Assembly (NCBI GenBank): GCA_947044365.1
Contig: OX345642.1
Span: forward strand, 5,046,007 to 5,110,006
From: Petrosia ficiformis
Lineage: Eukaryota > Porifera > Demospongiae > Haplosclerida > Petrosiidae
Length of the DNA stretch: 64,000 nucleotides
Direction of reading: 5' to 3'
Below are positions 58,701-64,000 of the stretch, in pieces (within the stretch, counting starts at the first letter, position 1; each line of letters begins with the position of its first letter). Below the pieces are notes generated by a model. That model did no database searches. It saw nothing but the letters and a program-made list of their open reading frames with translations, and was not told the origin of the DNA. Both the position numbers and the translations under genes were made by a program.

Positions 58701-61700
58701 TTCCGTTTCTTCATATAATAAGAATGTGACTATTTTGTCTTGCCATCTGTTTAAATTAGTCAAATACCAATGTATGGTTATTAGTGATGTGCACCAATAA
58801 TTGGATTGTTATTAATAGTAGTTAACTGATAGTATATACATGTGTATCAGAGATGGGGCAAGCATTTTAAACAAGATATATAGAGGAAAAAAGTATCCCT
58901 ATAGTCTGCTTTGTGGTGTCCAGAATTCAGTAATCATGGCTGACTTTATCAAGCATGAAAGACAACAGCTTATTATAGTTATTATTTTGATTATCTACTG
59001 TCCTTACCTTTTAAAGAACCTTGTAGAACTTTAGAAATATATTTCAGGTAGAATAGCTAGCTATTAGTTCCAGTTTCTACATGCAGCTTTCTTTCTGCCA
59101 CAAGTAAAAATGCTTAAACACAATTGAGCACTTTTAAGAAATGCTTAAGCACAGATGTTATAGCTAACATTGCTGTTAGTTGACAAGACTTGGAGAAACT
59201 GTAATCTTTGCTTAAATTGTTCATTACATTTAATGAACATGAATTTGTCAAAGGTACATCCAGCTGTCTTAATACACCTATCTTTTAGTCTACGCCTATC
59301 ATGTCTAAAGACCTTCCCTGCCACACTAAACAAACACTGAACAGGACCAGAAGATGCAGGTACGCCTAATACATGCACACTTATCAAGCACTATAATAAT
59401 AAATTCTTAAGCACAAGCGCAGCATTTCATGTAACTTGAAAAAGGCTTTCAAGCACCAGTCAAGTACTTGAAAATACATGTGTATATGCTTTTAAGCACA
59501 AGCACTCGGATACTATCAGCTTTCTAATATTACACTTACTAAAAGAGTATTAGTTTTATATGTACAGCTACTATAATAAAACATAACCATAATTCAAATG
59601 AAAAGGAGTACATTTAATCATGTTATAGTGTATGATACATACATGTATATACATGTACAATGTACAGGTACATGTAAGTGATTAGTGGTTTATTAATAGA
59701 ATTAATTTTACAGTTATTCAGGTGGTCGAACAGCAGATGATATCATTAAATTCATTAATGAGCAAACAGGTATGATACAATAGAATTCATGTACATGTAC
59801 ATGTATACTGAGAATTGTTTTTCTGTTACGTTGTCAGGACCTAATTTGATATCATAGTTTGTGGATTCTAATATCCAAATTTAAAAACACTATCTAATTA
59901 TAGTACTATGACCATCACCATGTTTGAGGAAATGGAATCAGCAAAATTATTTTGATCATAGTGTTAAGTCACATTCAACTTAAATGGGAATGCCATTGAA
60001 ATTTGATAGCTGAGAAAACCAATCATTAAACTTTTTATGTTCTTACATGCTACATGTAATTTTCACCCAAATGTTTAAGTATTTGATCTGAATTACATGT
60101 TATTCATTTACGTCAATTTCACAATTAATATGCGTATCTTCAAGAGACTATGATTATTATTATAGAAATCAATTAACATTATTACAGGTAGTGGAGGTAA
60201 ATTAAAGAAACCAGCTACTGATGTAGTGGAGCTGGATCTAAGTAATTTTGACAAAATTGTATTGAACTCTGATCTGAATGTGTTGGTTGAGTTTTATGCA
60301 CCATGTAAGTGAGTGTATCTATAGTTACATGTATACATATGTACAGTACATGTATATGTGGTCTTAATTAATTATAGCTGATGAGTACTAATGCAGTCAT
60401 GGCATATCATGAAATAACTATGCATGACATATCATATCACAATTTTTTGTGTCTCTAAAAGGTAATAAGGGAAACTTTAACCTTGTTCAATTCATCATAG
60501 AATCTTAACTGCCACTGTGTTTATAACAATAATACAGTAAATATAATTTACTTAATAATGGTTATGTAAAACATACATGTACATACAGTTAGTGGATGAT
60601 TACCACTTGTTGTATTTACTAAATGTTTGACATCACACTTTTGTTTGTATCTTCAAACTTTTATGTAGCTTGATAGATTTCAAAATTAACAGGCCATTAA
60701 TTACATGTATGTACATGTACATGTAGTTACAATATGATATAAAACACAAGATGCTGTAAAGTGGTAATGTGTAATCATGGTCGAAGAATGTATATCTGTG
60801 ATTAGTTTGCTTATACTCTTTTACAACTACAAAAAGATGAATGGATTAATTAATATTAATTGTTACAAAGATTATAAAAACAATAAGTATCATCAATTAT
60901 GTTGATAGCAGAAACAGTCATGGTATTGTGAAATATATTCATAGGGTGTGGCCATTGCAAAGCTCTGATTCCTACATATGAAGAAGTGGCTACTACATTC
61001 AAGAATGATGAACATGTAAGTACATATACATTTCATAAGTACCTGACTACATGTACATGTGCATGTATTTATACTATGTATATGTATTTTTTTCCTAGAA
61101 AGCACTGATGACAGGCTGGAACTTTTAACCTTTCAAATATTAGTCCCAGTACCTAACTTCTGATTCTAAAAAAAAAGGTTATGAAAGGAGTTTAGTTCCA
61201 ACACTAAGCCTTCCCATGTTGTCACAGTCAGTCCTAGTATGAATTAGAAGTTTTGAATACTATGTATACATTAGTTTAGGCTATATGAAAGACAATAGAT
61301 ACCCTTCTGTACAGTATGGTGTTCAGATGTACCTTATTAGCAAAACGTCCTGTACGAAATGAAAACATGACATGTACACATAGTGTATAGTAACTGTGTA
61401 CATAATTACACATCAATATATTATTTTATTGTTTCTAGTGTGTTGTAGCAAAAGTTGATGCTGATGGAAATAAAGAAATTGCATCAAGGTAACTATTACA
61501 TGTTTCTCATGTTTTTTTGTATGTATAAATAATATTATTATTATTTTACTACCTACTATATAAGGTTTGGAGTGAGTGGTTATCCCACCATTAAATTCTT
61601 TGATAAGGACGATAAGGAACCTGTAGATGTGAGTGTGTACATGTGTGTGTATACTATATTAATGTGTGTGTTCTAGACAATTGCGTATGTGTGTCTGTTT

Positions 61701-64000
61701 TTGATAAGCTTATATGGTGCACCATTGGCCCGAAGAGCTTCTTATTTGACACTGCACAGTTCTCTCTTTGGGCCAGTGACACAGTTAATTATGATTATAA
61801 CAGCATAATCTCTTTGTTAATTGGCTCAAGATGTATTCCCAATGACGCACACACTAACCATTGTTGAGCAATTTGGCCCATGCTTCATATGTATCAAAAA
61901 CTCTGATATGTCTATAATTTGAAATATAATGTAAATGTTTATTTGTGTGTATATGTGCATGTGTGCATGTGTGTGTTTCAAACTACATGTACATGTATAA
62001 AATCACATATTAATCATAACTCTAAATTTAGATGTTAATTCGATCATTCATGTATGATAAAGTAGTGTAATCCTGTTACAGGAAGATAATTCATCTTTCT
62101 CATTATTCTGATCATACAGTATAATGGAGGTCGTACAACTCCAGACTTCATTAAGTATTTAAATGAGAAATGTGGTGCTAACAGGATCAAAGGAGGTGCA
62201 CTGAGTCCTGATGTAAGTATATACATGTAGCTGGTTCCAGTCAGATACTAGATCAGCTGATTTTATAAGACTTACATACCATATTAGTACTCACATTAAG
62301 GTCGTTAATTGTAATATCAGAAATGGATATTAGACATTACTGCTCACAATACACATGCAATGATTTTCATAATCATGTTGTGTTTATGAAGGAGGAAAAA
62401 AAGCAAAGTGCTACTAACTCACATGAAACATCCACTACAAAAATTGCTACACAAAATTTTGTTATGTAGAATTGTTTTAAGGTGGCACTCAGGTGTCTAG
62501 CATATTTCCATACATTTCTGATTTGTATATAATTATAGATGTTTGGGGAAATTTGTTCTAATTATCTGCTGAAAACAAGTTGCTGAAAAAGTAAAGTGTT
62601 TGTGAATTATCTAAGGTTGTTTTTGCATATTAATTAGCAAAGTGGAATGTAGATCCTAGAAATACTATTAAAAAATACATGTTGTTACTCTGTAGACCAA
62701 GGTAAGTTATGAAAGTACATGTACATGTATATCAAATTTCATGGCTGTAGCCGTGAAGTAGATTAAGTTACCACTAGTTGAAGAGAATTACTGTGAAATG
62801 GTAAGTGCTTTCAAGTATCAACACAAAATCAGTTTGGTTTTAGAGATTACCAAGACTACCATAACTTACCAGGAGTAAGTGGAGTTTTTAAAGAACAAAT
62901 TTTCAAAATTGTTTTTATTTGAATTAAGATATACCAATTATCCTTGTGCCACCTTAACATCACTTATTGTGTGATTGTGTATGAATATCCTGTTGCGTTC
63001 ATTTTCATTATCAAGTGCTTATTTCTAGTCATGTAGGTATTTTATTGAATTCAAACCAAACCAGTGTTTTTTTTCCGGAAAGCAGAAAGCAATTATTATA
63101 TTACTAACCTTTCAATCAGTATCCAAACACCTAACCACTACTCCATTATAATACTACTACCATAGTGGAACTACTATTAACATAATTATGTTCAGTGTCT
63201 ATACATGTATATTTGTATACATTACTAGTATGCACAATGTTATGCATGACATATGAACAGTATTCTCACCAGGATTTTCAAATGGAAGGTTATTTGTGTA
63301 GATATATGAAATCTTCACTTAATTAATTATGTAATTATTATCATTATTATCTATATCTTATTGCTGCTCAAACAATGCCTTGTTCTACTATATTTAAAAA
63401 GAATTGTGCAACATTGACAATCAGTGAGCTAAGAAGGGTGCTAGTAACGTAAAGAAGGGTGCTGTACCAGTGAGACCCGTGCATATCAAATCTTTCTATC
63501 TCTCATATTTAGGCTGGTGTTATACATGATATGAATGACTATGCTAAGAGATTCATGCAGGAAGGTGACTCTAGGGAGAATATTCTTAGTGAAGCTGAGG
63601 CAAAAGCTAAAGAACTAGAATCTACAGAGTGAGTCACTAGTTTGATAATATTACATTAACTATATCATTTAGAGGGAGGAATTCCTTCAGATATATTAAT
63701 TGATGATCAACACTACAATTTCTAATAAAGATCGTGTCCTATGTAGAGCTAATTCTACATGTACATGTGTTTCGTGGGTGTGTCACTCACTACACAGATC
63801 ATCAATCGATTAGCGTAGCCATGCCATGCAAATTACACTCAAAATAGCACTTGTGGGTGTATAGGAGATGATGTTTATAAATACTTCACATGCTTGATTT
63901 TAATTCTGGCAACTGCACCTGACCTCAAAGCCTTTTGAACTACTACATACTTATTACAACGTAAAATTCAATATAAATCCACCACTAATTAAATTTCTGT
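55737..64000 (+). CDS. ER protein disulfide isomerase, a-a-D type (5' part, ten exons, runs off right edge)
   Basis: Exons: 55737-55829, 57584-57629, 58510-58690, 59714-59769, 60188-60304, 60945-61015, 61439-61488, 61565-61628, 62120-62212, 63513-63628. All GT-AG with consistent phases; about 295 residues so far. The enzyme oxidises and isomerises disulfides of secretory proteins in the ER. A signal peptide (MKFYYSLSVIILFLGLVGA) is followed by two thioredoxin domains, each with FYAPWCGHCK (active cysteines at about 48/51 and 166/169) and VDAD. In both domains an intron splits the tryptophan codon of WCGHC, pointing to ancestral domain duplication after intron gain. Exons 9-10 (CGANRIKGGALSPDAGVIHD, MNDYAKRFMQ) begin the helical D/ERp29c-like domain, as in plant PDIL2-1 and fungal tigA-type enzymes. 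The C terminus and any KDEL-like signal lie beyond the window. Confidence 0.93.
56120..56320. repeat. Fold-back AAGATCTGATTATGATTCGA plus partial second copy
   Basis: The left arm AGATCTGATTATGATTCGAT, GAGAAGGTCAGAGGAGG and its inverse ending ATCATGATCAGATCTTA make a unit of about 120 bp (56121-56240). A second left arm (AGATTTGATTATGATTTGAT, GAGAAGGTAAGAAGAGGTC) follows at about 56268-56310 without its partner. It lies in PDI intron 1. Confidence 0.7.
56425..56845 (-). repeat. Composite repeat (GACAGTCATGGCAGAAAGC and CACTTGTGGC modules), diverged partial copy
   Basis: Shares CAGCTCATCTTGATTGAAGC, CGAATCACAGCTTGAAATGA, GAGCTGGCTCTAAG, TTTCTGCCATGAC, then AATCACACTTGTGGCGAGGG and CGAGTGCATTCATTA with the copies near 20 kb and 36 kb. 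It lies in PDI intron 1. Confidence 0.65.
56860..57525. repeat. GTTTTAGTTAACTA-type element, copy 5, interrupted at TTAA
   Basis: Outer parts carry TTAGTTATAGTATGCCTAG at the left and TATTAGGCTTAG, CTTACTAAAAAAGAG, AACTAAAACAA at the right, as in 30112-30350. The TTAAGGTGG element (56930-57430) is inserted between. Confidence 0.65.
56930..57430. mobile_element. MITE with TTAAGGTGG termini, copy 2 (501 bp)
   Basis: Starts TTAAGGTGGTG and ends CCAAGAGCCACCTTAA. It sits inside another repeat. TTAA is at both ends, and comparing with the uninterrupted relative at 30112-30350 could show whether TTAA was duplicated. Open frame 57134-57340 inside it has no recognisable product. Confidence 0.75.
58873..59080 (-). 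repeat. CCCTATGATTGCTTT-type MITE, 3' half (reverse)
   Basis: Reverse fragment with AGAGGAAAAAAGTATCCCTA, TGCTTTGTGGTGTCCAG, TCATGGCTGACTTTATCA, CCTTTTAAAGAACCTTGTAG and ATATTTCAGGTAGAATAGC. It lies in PDI intron 3. Confidence 0.72.
62477..62957. mobile_element. MITE with TTAAGGTGGCAC termini, copy 3 (481 bp)
   Basis: Starts TTAAGGTGGCACTCAGGTG and ends CCTTGTGCCACCTTAA. It shares with copy 2 the interior phrases TTTCTGATTTG and AGTGGAGTTTTT. It lies in PDI intron 9. Non-coding. Confidence 0.75.

Overview
This window is eukaryotic nuclear DNA from an intron-rich, AT-rich animal genome. The genes have many short exons (30 to about 290 bp) with GT-AG introns. The coding repertoire is metazoan-type: TRAPPC8, a VAP/VAMP-associated protein, PTRHD1, a WWE-PARP and a two-thioredoxin ER disulfide isomerase. 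Introns are full of the self-complementary string TACATGTACATGTA, of microsatellites and of small MITE-like elements. I infer an early-branching animal, probably a demosponge. That is an inference from gene content and texture, not proof. No bacterial, phage, plasmid or CRISPR feature is present.

Layout. 1-23141, minus strand: 5' part of TRAPPC8, fifteen exons traced and running off the left edge. Its introns hold a decayed hAT transposase, a shortened DIRS-like retroelement with inverted terminal repeats, a long fold-back carrying a coding-like segment, and many MITEs. 23142-23826: a short divergent promoter with a perfect palindrome holding two TCACGTGA E-boxes. 23827-37917, plus: complete nine-exon VAP gene, whose introns contain three satellite or minisatellite arrays (15, 45 and 75/78 bp), a hAT-type MITE with an 8-bp target duplication, and an orphan THAP-domain exon. 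38407-45408, minus: an unrecognised gene made of in-frame repeat exons encoding a K/R/E-Y motif. 46058-47527, minus: two-exon PTRHD1. About 49.2-50.2 kb, plus: an unrecognised gene remnant with an in-frame stop. 50810-52259, minus: a small three-exon gene sharing its last exon, and weakly the one before, with the repeat-exon gene. 52315-55458, minus: a single-exon 1047-residue RRM-RRM-WWE-WWE-PARP protein. 55737 to the right edge, plus: ER protein disulfide isomerase of the a-a-D type, ten exons traced.

Functionally, TRAPPC8 (TRAPPIII, Golgi/autophagy trafficking) and VAP (ER contact sites) share a divergent promoter, and the PARP and the disulfide isomerase share a second one. The two related lysine/arginine-rich genes flank PTRHD1. 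The small one starts only 55 bp after the PARP stop on the same strand.

The least ordinary items are the repeat-exon gene and its truncated paralogue, a pair of TAGTCTCGCG-ended elements both with 9-bp target duplications (486 bp and 71 bp, the latter almost a pure hairpin), the fold-back with two facing coding-like arms, and the orphan THAP exon. Exon boundaries were derived by hand from reading frame, phase and GT-AG sites. Family names come from recalled similarity, not from a search.
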